A DNA stretch of 64,000 bases from Rhizophagus irregularis (Eukaryota > Glomeromycota > Glomeromycetes > Glomerales > Glomeraceae), in assembly GCF_026210795.1 (NCBI RefSeq), contig NC_089445.1, positions 3,844,001-3,908,000 on the forward strand, written 5' to 3'. Position 1 is the first letter of the stretch. Each line of letters opens with the position of its first letter. A program made the translations under genes and the position numbers. The notes below the pieces were generated by a model. That model worked only from the letters and a program-made list of their open reading frames with translations. It was not told the origin of the DNA and ran no database searches. Positions 34,761-47,639 of this stretch are shown in pieces.

Positions 34761-37555
34761 ACGCCAAAGAGGGTTATTTTATATTAAAAAAAATTTTTTT
34801 TTTCCCTCTGATCTTCTGTGTTTTCTAACTAGGTAGTAATAAAAAAAAAAAAAAAATATAATATAAAATAAAAAAAATTTTTTTTTTTATTTATTTATTT
34901 ATTTATTTATTTACCAAAGTTTCTAATCTTAATTAAAATTTTTTTTTTTTAATATATATAAAAAATTTTTTTTTTTAAAGTTGGTTGCAAGTTTTTTTTT
35001 TTAAAGTTAGGCTTTCCCTTATAATATATATAATGTAACGTAAACGTAAATGAAAAAAAAAAAATTTTTTTTTATACAATAAAGTTTTTTTTTTTATATG
35101 TCTATATAATATTATACATATAATAATAATAATAATAATAATAAATAATAATAATAATAATAATAATAAATTTTTTTTTTTTTTATTTTTTTCTTTCTTA
35201 AAACAAATACAAATATTAAAGTAGGTTTTATAAGAAAATTATTTAAACCATAAATAGTTTAAGAGGTAAAGTCGATTATTGTTTATCAGTTATTACGTAC
35301 TATATAATTTCATTCTAAACTCATATTAGTATCAATAGTTAAGTTTCATAAATCATTTATATGCACCTTTTAATTTTAAATGCGCGGGGATGTGTTGAAT
35401 TTTATTAAGTAAAAGTGGGGGAATAATGATGGAAACTGCCGATAGTTAGTGGTTGGATAGAAATAATAAATTGACTATTTTTGAAAAGAATGATCTTAAT
35501 TTCTACAAAATCTTTTTTATGACTCATAATAGTATATATTATACATAATATAATATATAATATATATTTTTGGGGAAGAAAAAAAGGGATACTGATTAAT
35601 GTTGTTTAATGTTGTGATGTTGATGATGTTGTTGTTTTTTGTTGTCGGTGTACCAGCCAACCAAACGGTGCGACAAAGAGTGGTGTTACGTTTATTTTAC
35701 GATTCTTCGTGGGAAATATAGGAAATATAAGTTTAGTTTAGTTTTACACGTCTAGGAAAGTATATAACGCCAAAAAAAGAATTTATTCTTGAATTTCCCA
35801 GATTATAATAATAATAATATATTTTTTTTTTCTGAGACGCGAAAAAAAAATAAAATATAAACAAATCTTTTTTTCTTTGATGATAAATTTGTTAACTTGT
35901 TAACACCTCTTTTTTTCTTTGTTCCTCTTTTTTTTTTTTTTTTTTATCTTTTAAAATAAATAAAAATAATCCTGTAGGAGAAAAGATAAACAAACATTCC
36001 ATAAATGAAAAATTATATTTTAATATAATATATATCTATATAAGTAATTATAAAATAAAATAAAATTTTGATGTTCTTAAATGCAAAGTAATAAACCAAT
36101 ATTTGTGGCTAGACGCGAAAAAAAAAATCACTTTTCGTTATTTACGTCATTGTTGCGAAAAAAAAAAAATTTTTATTTTTATTTTTATTATTGTAAAAAA
36201 AAAGAGTTGGTTAAGTTTTTTTTTTTTTTTTTTTTTGTTTACATCTTCTTGCGCATATTTTTCAAATACCAGCCCAATGCCGATGCCGGTGGTTGCCTGA
36301 TTAGTGGTCACCTGAAACGGTTAAATTTGATTTCTTTTTTATGCCTGATTGACATTGACATTTCATGATTATTAATTGGTTAAAAAAATTGAAAATAATT
36401 TTTTTAAATTAACTAAAATAATTAAAAAAAAAAAATAATAATTACTAATAAACTAACTAAAATAATTAACTTAAATAACTAAAACTAACTAAAATAATTG
36501 AAATGATTTAAGTGTACAGTTTAATTTTTTTTACTCATACTAAAAAAACTAGTATTATATAATAATAATTAGTGACTTTTTTAAAACTTTTTTAACTTTT
36601 TTAAACTTTTAAAACCATTTTTTCAAAAATTGTTGAAAAAAAGATAAAAATAATTGTTGAATGAAAACTTTAGAGGAAAACAAGAAAACCTCCTCCCCGA
36701 AAGGAAAGTAACCCTTACCCTCAAACAATATACTTGAATCCTTTCCCCTTTCTTTGTTATAATAATAATACTTTTTTTCATTTCATCATAAATCGTCACT
36801 CCGATCTTCTCAATTATGCTATGTACATATAGTACGTCATTTTTGTACACAACAACAAAACAAATATCAAATATTGACACTACAGGAGAAAAAAAAATCA
36901 TTTTAAAAATAAAAATCTGATAAAAAGGTAATAGTCGAAAACTTAAATTAAAAATAAAATAAAATGATAATAATAATAATAATAGTAAAAACAAACCTAA
37001 TCGAATATGAAAGTGGGGAAAAAATTACTACCAAACTAAAAAAGCAAATATTATGCATAAAAATAAAAAGATGATAAAAAAAAATTTTTTTTTTTTATTA
37101 TTCAATTATGGATTAGTTAAAATAAAATAAGTTCATTAAAAAGCAAGATAATAATTGTATGTTGTGTTGGACAAAATAAGTTACAAGTATAACTTTTTTG
37201 TACTCAATCTCACTAAATAAGAAAGTGAATTGAATAATAAACTAGAAAAAAATGAGGGGGATTTATTCATTTATGTGATTGACATATTTAATATAAATTA
37301 GTTATAATGGTTTGTGAGATATTTGATATTTTTGTCAATCTATTGATACTATATAATTTCGGAGACTTTTTTTTTAATAATATAATGGATTACGTAGAAG
37401 AATTATATAAGCAAGAATTATCACATACCTTTCATTGTTCGGAAATTTTGTTGGTAATAATATATAAATATTCAGTAATTATAGTAATTATGGTAATTAT
37501 GGTAATGTAATTATGTGATTGGTGATATTTATATACTGACTGTATACTAATACTT
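34761..37555. other. Gene-poor tract upstream of the Reg1-like gene
   Basis: Long A and T runs, TTTA and AAT microsatellites (34888-34912; 35121-35169) and TA runs. No supported gene; ORFs at 36081 and 36623 are low complexity. Confidence 0.6.
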
Positions 37556-37860
37556 CATTAGATTCATTAGGTGATATAATAAATCTTTCTTAATCTTTTA
37601 TCTTTTAATTTTTCTCCATCAGTAATTGATATGTCACATATTACATACAGTACTACTGTACGTACTGTTACTAATAAAACTTTTATGTATATATATCTAA
37701 AAACTTTCTAGGTTCATTAGGTTCATTAGGTGATATTATAAATTATAAATTATAAAATTATAAATCTTTCTTAATCTTATCTTTTAATCTTTCTTTTAAT
37801 CTTTCTTCATCAGTAATTGATACGTCATACTACTACTGTGCGTACTGTACGTCCACATAT
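37556..37860. repeat. Tandem duplication of about 160 bp
   Basis: Two copies (about 37556-37680 and 37716-37855) share TTCATTAGGTGATAT, AATCTTTCTTAATCTT, CATCAGTAATTGATA and ACTACTGT(A/G)CGTACTGT. They differ by small insertions, including a TAAATTATAAATTATAAAAT expansion in the second. Confidence 0.8.
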
Positions 37861-40800
37861 TAAAACGCGTATAAATAGTATAAATACAAACGCGTTAATG
37901 ATCCTGATAAGAAACCTGACAGTATCGAGAATGCGTATACTATAATTCTCTCAATTCTCTCACTCCTTTTACTCCCCAAAAAACCCCCTTAAAAACAAAA
38001 TAACAAAATAATAAAAAAAAAAAAACTCATTTTTTGATCTAAAATATTAAATTGGTTTTATTGAATTGCTCGCACTCACGCTATCCTTACATATTCGTAC
38101 ATGAATAAATTTTTTTTTGGCGTTGTTATCGTTGTTATATTATAAACATTATTATAAATATTATAAACATTATTAAAAATATATAAATCATTATAAACAT
38201 TTAAAAATCTTTTTTTTTTTTTTGCCACATTACCGGTTAAAGAAAAAAAATTATAAGTTTGAAGTTCGTAAATATTTACTTGCGAATGGGCCACCTCAAA
38301 CTAATCTTTAAATGAATATGTATAAGGATTAAGATGGTCATGATGGTCATGGTGGGAGAAAAATGAAAAATTTTGAAAAATTTGAAACAAGAACAGGTTA
38401 AGGAAAATGAGGTTTATATATATCAAAAAAAAATTTTCACAGATTAGGAAATCCCCTTCTCAAGTCATAGGACCTTCAAAGGCCATCCTGAATAGAACAA
38501 TAGTTAAAAAGATCATGTACGACCATATGAGCATGTTTAAAATATTGATAACATAAAAAGGTACAATCATCTTTTATTATTCATTGTTTATTATTAAAAA
38601 AAAAAAAACCTGATTATTAACATGAAATTGAAGGAATGGAGATTACGATAGGTTTAAAATACATGTAAGTTTTTTTTAAATATTTTGAAAAAAAAAAAAA
38701 AAAATTTTTTTTTCCTTTGAAAAAAATTCGAGTTGTATAAAATTTTCTCACATTATGTAAAAGATATAAAAGAAAAAAAAAAAAATTATTATTTTTTGTT
38801 TATTATTGTAGATGAATTTCAGGTTTCAGATGTTACTCAAAAAAAAAAAATTAAAAATAATCTTCCTTCCTTTCCTCCAAATATAATTTTTATAAATGGG
38901 TTGCGTCAACGATAATCATCGTTGCTCTTCACTTGTTTCGGGATACCATTTTTTTTTCCCACAGGAAACGCAATAACTGAGTTTAGGAATTCAAATTGTC
39001 ATTTTTTGACAGCTTAAAAGATAGAAGATAAAAAGGAAAAAAAAAAAAAAATAATAATCTAACGATAAGATCATTTAGTAAATGCGGTTATGCGGTTTTT
39101 TTTTTAGAGCAGTTTTAGTTGGTAATTATTTTATTCTGGGTCAGTTCTGAGTCAAAACAATTTCTTTAATTGGGAACACTAAAAAATGCAATGTATAATT
39201 TCTGTACCGGGTGCTTTGAGATTGCATGCAGTTTAATAAATTTCATTGAAGGAAATTATTTTCATAATAATTACAGTCCAGTTGATAATGATGACGAATT
39301 AAATGCGCCAATTTACTTTTTGATTTCCTTATTGGATCTGACCATTCATTGCTAAAATTTTTTTTCGAACACTTTTTGGGGGATTAGAATATTAAAGAAG
39401 ATTAGATCGACATTTAAAAAAACTGCGGTATTTGTTAACCCGTTTTAAAACCTGTTTTCTTTCGATTACATTGCGGTATTCATAAGTGAATCACATTTTT
39501 ATCTTGTGCGAAATACTGTAACCCTCTGTATGTTATAAGCCATTATTAATTATAACTGCAATATTTTCCTGATATGCTTTGCAGAATTATCAATCATTAT
39601 TGACACTTTTTAATAACTCTTTAATTCTTTCCTTTTCCTTTTTCCTTGTTTTCTTGTTTCCATTATAGGAACAACGAAAATTGTTAATTGTTTAATATTT
39701 CACGTAAAGGAAAAAAAAAAATTTTAAAAAAAAACCTGTTTTTTTTTTGATAACATTTACCACGAGTTCATCAAAATCTAGATCTAACAGTGCGTGTCGT
39801 AAAATTTATTTTTTTGACGCGCTAAAAAAAAAAGAAATCTTTTTTCCGGTTTAATAATTAATAATACTACCGAATTATACTACCGAATTATACAGTATTT
39901 TTTTTTTTTTAATGTATACAATTTTAAACTTGAATGTATACAGTTTTAACTTGAAATGCACAAAAAAGAAAAAAAAAGAAAAAAAAAAAAAAAAGATTTT
40001 AGATTGATAATTAAGAGGAAGTCACAAGGTAATGTCACGATGTGACTCAAATATCAAATATTATACAATTATAATATTGTACAAATTATTATTATTATAA
40101 TATAACAATATTTATTAAATTAATAAGTTCAAATAATATAATAATATAATAATATATTTGGTGAAATTGGTGAAACCTTTCTTTCAAAACCTTTCAAATT
40201 TTAATTACTAAACCAAAAAAAGTATCTGTCAAAAAAAATTCTATTCGATGTGAAATGTGAGACAGCTTTTTTTTTTTTAAAATTTTTGCAATTCCGAACT
40301 ATTTTGAACCTTTTTTTTTTTTAACAAGTTAAAAAGTTATATATGTTATATATATGATATGACAATAATAATATTATTATTATTACTAATATGTAATATA
40401 CTATATTATATAAATAAAATATGTACACATTTATATATGAGTGTATGTATTACTTACGATATTTAGTACATAAAAAAAAACCGAAAAAAAAAACTAAAAT
40501 CATTTTTTTTTTTGGTAGATTTTAAAAGTAAGTTGGACAAAATTATGAGGACAAATATGAGGACAAATATGAGGACAAATATAAAAAACCTTAATCTGCA
40601 ACTCTGCATATAAACTTTAATAAACAAGAAAAATTTCTTGTTACGCCCTAAATACATAATTATTTTACAGGTAATATTACCTGTATTTAACCTATTATAT
40701 AATTTATTTAAAGTTATTTTTGAAAGTGACAACAACATTTTGGAAAACTTTTTTTAGTAATATTTATTCTTTTTTTTTTTTTTTAACGAAATTCTACGAA

Positions 40801-43800
40801 TATATCATTTTTTTTTTTTTTATAACATCAGCATCTTTCGGTTAATTTCCTTAATCAATGAAATAAATATAAACATCCTATTTAAGAGATTCTTTTTATT
40901 CCAGATAAAGAACAATTTGCTTTTTTCGAACAATTTTTATATACAAAATTTCGCCAATCAAAAATTTCGGCAACTCCGGTATATTATTATTATTATATAA
41001 ACAACAAACATATATATATGTATATATATATATATATCATATCATATATATATATCACATATACAACATATATATGTACATATTAATATATATTAAGTTA
41101 TTTTAAAATTCCGATTTTTTCAATCGAAAAAATTTTCTTATTTTTAAGGTTTTCAATTAATACAATTTTAATCTCTTACAACTATTTTGGTTAATTGGCG
41201 TCATTAAAAAAGTTTTTAAGTGAGGCGCTATAACTGATAATAAAAAAAAAAAAAACTCCTCCTAAACAAAAAATCTTTTTTTCTTGTTATTCCTATTTTT
41301 TTTTCTTTTTGATAATAAATGAGTATAAAAAAATTCTGATAACCAAACATTACCAAATATAGTAAAATTCAAGAATAAATAATTGAGCAGCTGAACAATA
41401 AATAAATAACAAAAGGGTTTTTTTTTTTGTTTACAAGTTTTTTTTTTTCTTACAGGAGAAACATTTTTTTTTTTTTTTTTTTGGTTGACTTTTTCTTTAT
41501 AATGACGATGGTTTTTTTTTTAACCTTAGCAGCAGCTCCTTGCTTTTTTATTTATCATTACCTAGCATACAAATACCAACAAAAAGAGTAAAAAAAAATA
41601 ATATTCCACCTTCAGCCAAGCAAATTTTTTGTTTACTTCTTTTTGACAATGAGAAAAAATTTAGAGAATTTCATACCCCCATCAAAAAAAAAAAAAAAAA
41701 TCAAAATAAACATTAAATAGAAAATAGAATAAAATAGAAAATAGAATGAGAATATAATGGATATTTTTTTTTTTATTTATATAATATTATATATATATAT
41801 ATATTACATTTATATATTTTTTTTATTTTGTTTCGGTTTCGTTCATTTTTTAATTCGTTCATTATTTTTAAAGTTTTATTTAGGAACATTTTTGGAATTT
41901 CTTGTTTATCAAACGCCGACAAGTATTATTATTGATTTTGAGAAATTCTTTGGAAAGAAAAAAAAAAAAAGGTTTTTTTTTTATTTTTTTTTTAGATGAT
42001 GATAAAATTATTTATTTATTATTTTAATTAAAAATAAAAAAAAAAAAATTCTATGAATAATTGAACAATGAATGATCTATTTCTAATGAAATCTAGTTTT
42101 CAAAAATAACTTTTCACTTTTCTTTTTTTTTTTAACAATGGATGTCCCTGCTTTTTTCATGTCGGTTTCTTTGTAAAAAAAAAAAATTGCGTTTTTGATG
42201 TGAATTTTATCGTGAATAATAAAACAACCTCCTTAATAAACAACCTTAATGACAACCTTAATAATAACCTCAATAATGACCATAATGACCATAATAAACA
42301 CAATAATAAGCCCGCGTTAAAGAGAATAATTATCCAAAATTGGACCCATTTTTTTTTTGAAAGGCGAAACGTTTCCTAAGAGGAATTGTTATTATTATTA
42401 TTATTATTTATTATTAACATCATCTCATCAACTCTGATTGGAACACGCAACACGCACAGCTGCGTATTTGATTGTAAGGCTGCTAGGATTATCATTAAAC
42501 ATATTTATTGATCCGAACTTTACAAATTAAGAAAAAAAAGGTGAGAAAATTTGAAACATTGAACCACCTTTTTCTTTTTTAATGTAAACTTATCCAGGTG
42601 ACCACCGTATTATTTGTTAACTTTGCCTAATCAGGTGATGCGTACAATGTTCAGGTGATTTATATGTTTATTCGTTTCCTTTTTAAATGATCGTTCCTGA
42701 GTCCTGAGTCAACCCTGAGTTCCTGAGTCACAGTTTTTATATTAATCCTATTTTTTTTTTTCGCGGGCAATTTTACACTTAATCATTTATTTTAAACACA
42801 TATAACACAAGGAGGAATTTCTATTTATTTAAAGATTGTCAATATCAAGTATCAACATAAAACCGGTGTTCACCGTTCAACCGCGTAATTTTCTTCTTTG
42901 TGTAAATTTTATTCATTTTCGCGAATTTAGCTTCATTGATTACAATATAGTATTATTTTTTTTTTGTTCGTTATTTCTTTACGCGACTTGCAATTTGTTT
43001 ACAAATAAACTTTCGTGTCGTTTGGCTGAAAAGCCTGAAACAAAAGAAAAAGAATAATAAAAAGTAGATCCTAATTATTTGGGGCGACTACATTTATTTT
43101 AAGTTTAAGCCGTGATCTATTTATTTTTTTTTATTTTATTTTTTTTATTATTACCCTTTTTATCCTTTTTATCCTTTTTACCCTTCTTTCCTTCCTTCTC
43201 CCCCCCACCCCTCAATTTTTTAATATATATGGTAATTATTATTATTAATTCTTACTTATAAACTTTTTATTATTATTTTTTATTTGGGGTTCGCTTGTTT
43301 ATTATTATTTATTTGATACTCAATTTACTCAATTTAATAAATATTATTTGGAAATTCCGGACCTTTTTGGGGGTGCATATTGAATGGATGAATGTTGTTC
43401 GATAATGTAATGTATGTACTATATGTACTGTATGTACTGTATATATATGTATGTATGTTACTTAGATAACCTTGTTACCTGATTCGAAAATTAAAAATGT
43501 AAGGTAATAATTTGTTTGAATAAATATAATTCGGAATTTTGAATGCAAATTTGATAAAAATGATCACATAGCATGATCACGAGGTCAACAGGTCATTTAT
43601 TTGAACAAACACAAAAGGTTTATCATTAGATTAAATAAAGTAAAAAAAAAAGATCGTACGTTTAATTGAGTTTTGTCATCTTTATTACCTTTGTAATTTA
43701 TTAATTACCTTATTATTATTAATCTAACTGTTATTTTTATTACAAATACTTTTTTTTCTCTTTTGAAACTAGGAACCAAGTTCGGAACATCGATCGAATA

Positions 43801-45284
43801 ATCTAGAAAAGATAAATATTATATTGTTACTATTATTACTATTATTACTATTATTATTATTATTATTATTATTCCTGTTTTAATATTAAATACAGGTAAA
43901 ATGTAATGTTATGTGTGTAATCATATCTTATATATATCAAGTACTAAATATGTATTATACGTATTCTTCTAATTTCTTTTTTTGTAAAATTTATTATTTG
44001 CATCAAAAAAAGCTCACGAGGTAATTTTGTACAATATGTCACCAAGTGAAACCACTCACCAAATTTGTTTCCTTCTCATTAAAACATTCCAAAAAGGATC
44101 TCCGATTTGATTATAAGTTTACTCAATTACCGTAATAATTCCGTAATTTTGTCATTTTTTTTTGTAATTTGATAAGATTGTAAACTATTTTGTAATCATG
44201 TCAAAACAATTTATTTTAATAAAAAAACTGTGAATTGTGGATCTTTTTTCTCGGTTGTTATTCTTTGGGTACATGTCACAAAAAAAAAATAAAAATAAAA
44301 ATAAAAAAAAAAAAAAAAAAAAAAAAAGAGGAAAAACAATAAACAATTAAAAAAAAAAAACTCCCCAAATTTTTTGTATTATCATAAAAATAAAAATGTT
44401 ATGTTACAAGTTTGAATTGTATACCTAGTCGGTAATATCCCCCAGTCGGTCTTTCTTATTTCCCCACTGAACAAAAAATAAAAATAAAAAAAAAAAAAGG
44501 TTTCTGAAACAAAAAAAGAAAATCCTATTAAAGTTATCCAAAACTTTTTTTTTTAAAGTTTTTTTTATATATATTTTATTTGCCCCAAAAAAAGCTTAGA
44601 ATATGTCACAAGCAGATCAAAAAGCTTCAACATATTTCATCCGAAACATAACATAAACATACAATACATACATACATTACATACATCATATACATCATCA
44701 TCATTTTTATCAGATTTAACCGTCCAATCTATTAAGGGAAATCGAAACTTTAAAAAAAAAACAATTTTTTAATATTTTTTTTTTTTTTGAGTGACCCAAC
44801 ATCATTTTTTAACTCGGGTACACTTATTTTTTACTTTTTTATTCGTTTGGGCGCGGTAAAATTTTTTTACTCTTTTTGTGGGGTATTATTTTTTATGTAG
44901 TACATGTAGTACTCATTTTTTCAAAATAAAAAGTTTATTTATTTATTTATTTATTTATTTAATTATTATTATTATTTTTTTTTTTTATTATCTATACTTG
45001 GTTTTATAAAAGAGAATGAATGATTCTTTTTTTTCTTTTTTTCTTTTATATATATAAAGTTTCTAATTTACGTTATTTGGTAATTTGAGTTCAATGTATG
45101 TAATGTAATAATGTATGTTAATGCTATGCACAAAGCGGTAATTACAAATTATTTAATTACATCACGAGACTTTGTGTTGCCGTGTTTGCCGTACGCGTTG
45201 CATAAATTAAAAAAAGGTTTTTTTCTTTCTTTTTTTCTTTTTTCCATCCCTCTTACCTTTTCTTTTATTATTGTGATTCATTAC

Positions 45285-45327
<43 letters not shown>

Positions 45328-47639
45328 TTAAATCATTCGACAAATCAATCAACCAATTAGACCTTCTATTTGATAAATGAAATGATTTTGACTTTCTTTT
45401 TTTTTAATGGTTAAAAACTATGGTTTAAACTCAAAAAGAAAATCTAATGAAGAAAAAAATCTAAAAAAAGAAAAAATCATTTTGTCATAAATCTTCCGTT
45501 ATTAACCATTAAAATTTTTTTTTTTATTTTTCGCGCCCGAAAAAAATATTAAATATACAATAATCATTCATTGTTGATCCTTTAGAGAGAAGAGATAAGT
45601 GAGAGTTTTGAGAGCCAATTTGGCGTAACTTAAATCTTAAAAATCTTGGCGAAAAAAAATAATACATTTTTTTTTTTTTTTTACTTAGTAATAATAAAAA
45701 ACCTAGATTTTTGTATGTGGCGCAATTTATCTTTTTTATTTCATTGGTTTAAGTTAATATAATTATTTGTAAAAGAAAAGTTTTATTATTGTAATAAAAA
45801 AAAAAGTTTATGTATTATTGTAAAAAATGGTTCCTTTTTTTTTTGAGTGAAGTTTTAACTTACTCTCGGTATCCGGTAGTTCGTTTTTGTTTTTTTTTTT
45901 TTATTTGTGATCATTGTGTGATTTGTGATTTGTTGATTTGTTGATTTTTGTTAAACCATTCTATCATTCCATTTCATTCTATTAACTATAAATATTATTA
46001 TATTATAAATTTATTATAAAGATCATTTATTTTATTTTATTATATTATTATATTTATTTCAAGTTATTCAGTTATTATATTATATTATTCAGTTATTATA
46101 TTATATTATTCAGTTATATTATATTATAATATTATCAAGTTTATATTATTATAAATAATATTATTATTATATTACATTATTATTACATTATATATATATA
46201 TTTATAATTACATACATGCAGAGGAAATATATAATATATATATATATGTGTGTTTATGTAACATATAATCTTGTATAATTTCCTTTTATATATTTCTTTT
46301 TAATTTTTTTTTTCTTCCTTCTTTTTTCTTCCTTTTTTTTTTTACAGTAAATATTTTTCCTCTTTTTTTTTTTTACAGTAAGATAATTTTCCACAATTTA
46401 AAAATAATTTTCCAACAGTAAAAAATAATTTTCCACAAATCCACAAATAAAATAATTTCCACAAAGTAAATAGTTTCTACAAGTAAATTACAGTATTAAT
46501 TAAAAAAAGAAAAAGATATCTTTTTTTTTTTTTATTTATTTATTTATTTTTGTGCTAATAAATAATAAATCATTTCATCATTTCATCATCAATCATCATC
46601 AAATCATCAAAAAATAAAAATGTAATAATAATAAATAGTAATAATGATAATAATAATAATATATTTGTAAATAAAAAAAAATGAGATTTTTTTTTTTTGC
46701 GCTATTTTACACAACAAAAAAAAAAAAAAAAAAGAATATTTTGTTTAATCGAAAAAAAAAAAAATATTATTTTTCCACAAAAAAATATCCAAAATACCAT
46801 ATTCCCTCACGTTTTAGTTAAACAGGAAATGATAACAGATTATCTACCATAGTTGGCTGAATATGGCTTGTTAAAAGTTTGTTTATTCTCGATTCAATTT
46901 TTCTTTCCTGTTCTTAAACTTGTTAATTTTCTCCCACGCAATTAATTACACCCATTCTTATCTTTAAAAAGATTACCCTAAAGTTATGTACTCCCCTGCT
47001 GTGCTGAATTGTAATCTACAATTATGTATGATGAACGTATTTTAAAAAAAAAAATTATTTAAATGTCAAATCAGAGATACAGCTCCTGAACTGTATTAAT
47101 GATTGTCAATCTACATCAAAAGAGAGATAACTACAAATCTTGAAACAAGGAGTTGATATGATAACTTTATTTGATTATCTTTTTTTACACTAATACTAAT
47201 TTTTGTGTACTCGCATCTTTTGACAGGTAAAGTAAAATAAGACATGGATAAAAATTTTTGCCAATAATAATAATAATAATAATAATAAAGAAATAGCCTA
47301 CCAACTCCCTACACGTGATCTCATTCAAAGCCTCAATCGCGGATGATGAGTATTGATTTAGATTTGATTTGATTTGATTAGATGTGATTTTTTTGATTTT
47401 ATTTTTGTTTTTCTTATCATTATTTTTTTATTCAGTACGTACTCTATTACACGTATCACACGTATTCTCTCTGCTACACTTACTCGGTCTATCGCACGTC
47501 GTCTCTCTATCATTGAGAAGTGATTTGATCAGAAATGATGTTAAATTAATAATGATCAATTAAAGTAAAAAAAATAAAAATAAAATAAAATAAAATACAT
47601 TACTTGATTTATAAAATTCAAATTAAAAAAAATTTTTAT
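37861..47639. other. Long gene-poor tract with homopolymers and microsatellites
   Basis: No gene that I can support in almost 10 kb. Visible items: a 12-bp GAGGACAAATAT repeat (about 40547-40582), TA runs (41000-41060; 41782-41803), repeated AACCTTAATGAC/ACCATAAT words (42225-42300), TATGTACTG repeats (43410-43450), TTA microsatellites (43826-43873; about 45284-45327), TTTA repeats (44935-44960), a 20-bp TTCAGTTATTATATTATATT repeat (about 46066-46128), and TTTTTTTTTTACAGTAA words (46333-46385). Unassigned ORFs at 39170 and 42836 start at non-ATG codons or lack coding character. Confidence 0.55.

Noticed and set aside
45111-45380. 89-codon ORF with a long tyrosine run
   Set aside because: The tyrosines come from an (ATT)n microsatellite; no supporting domain.
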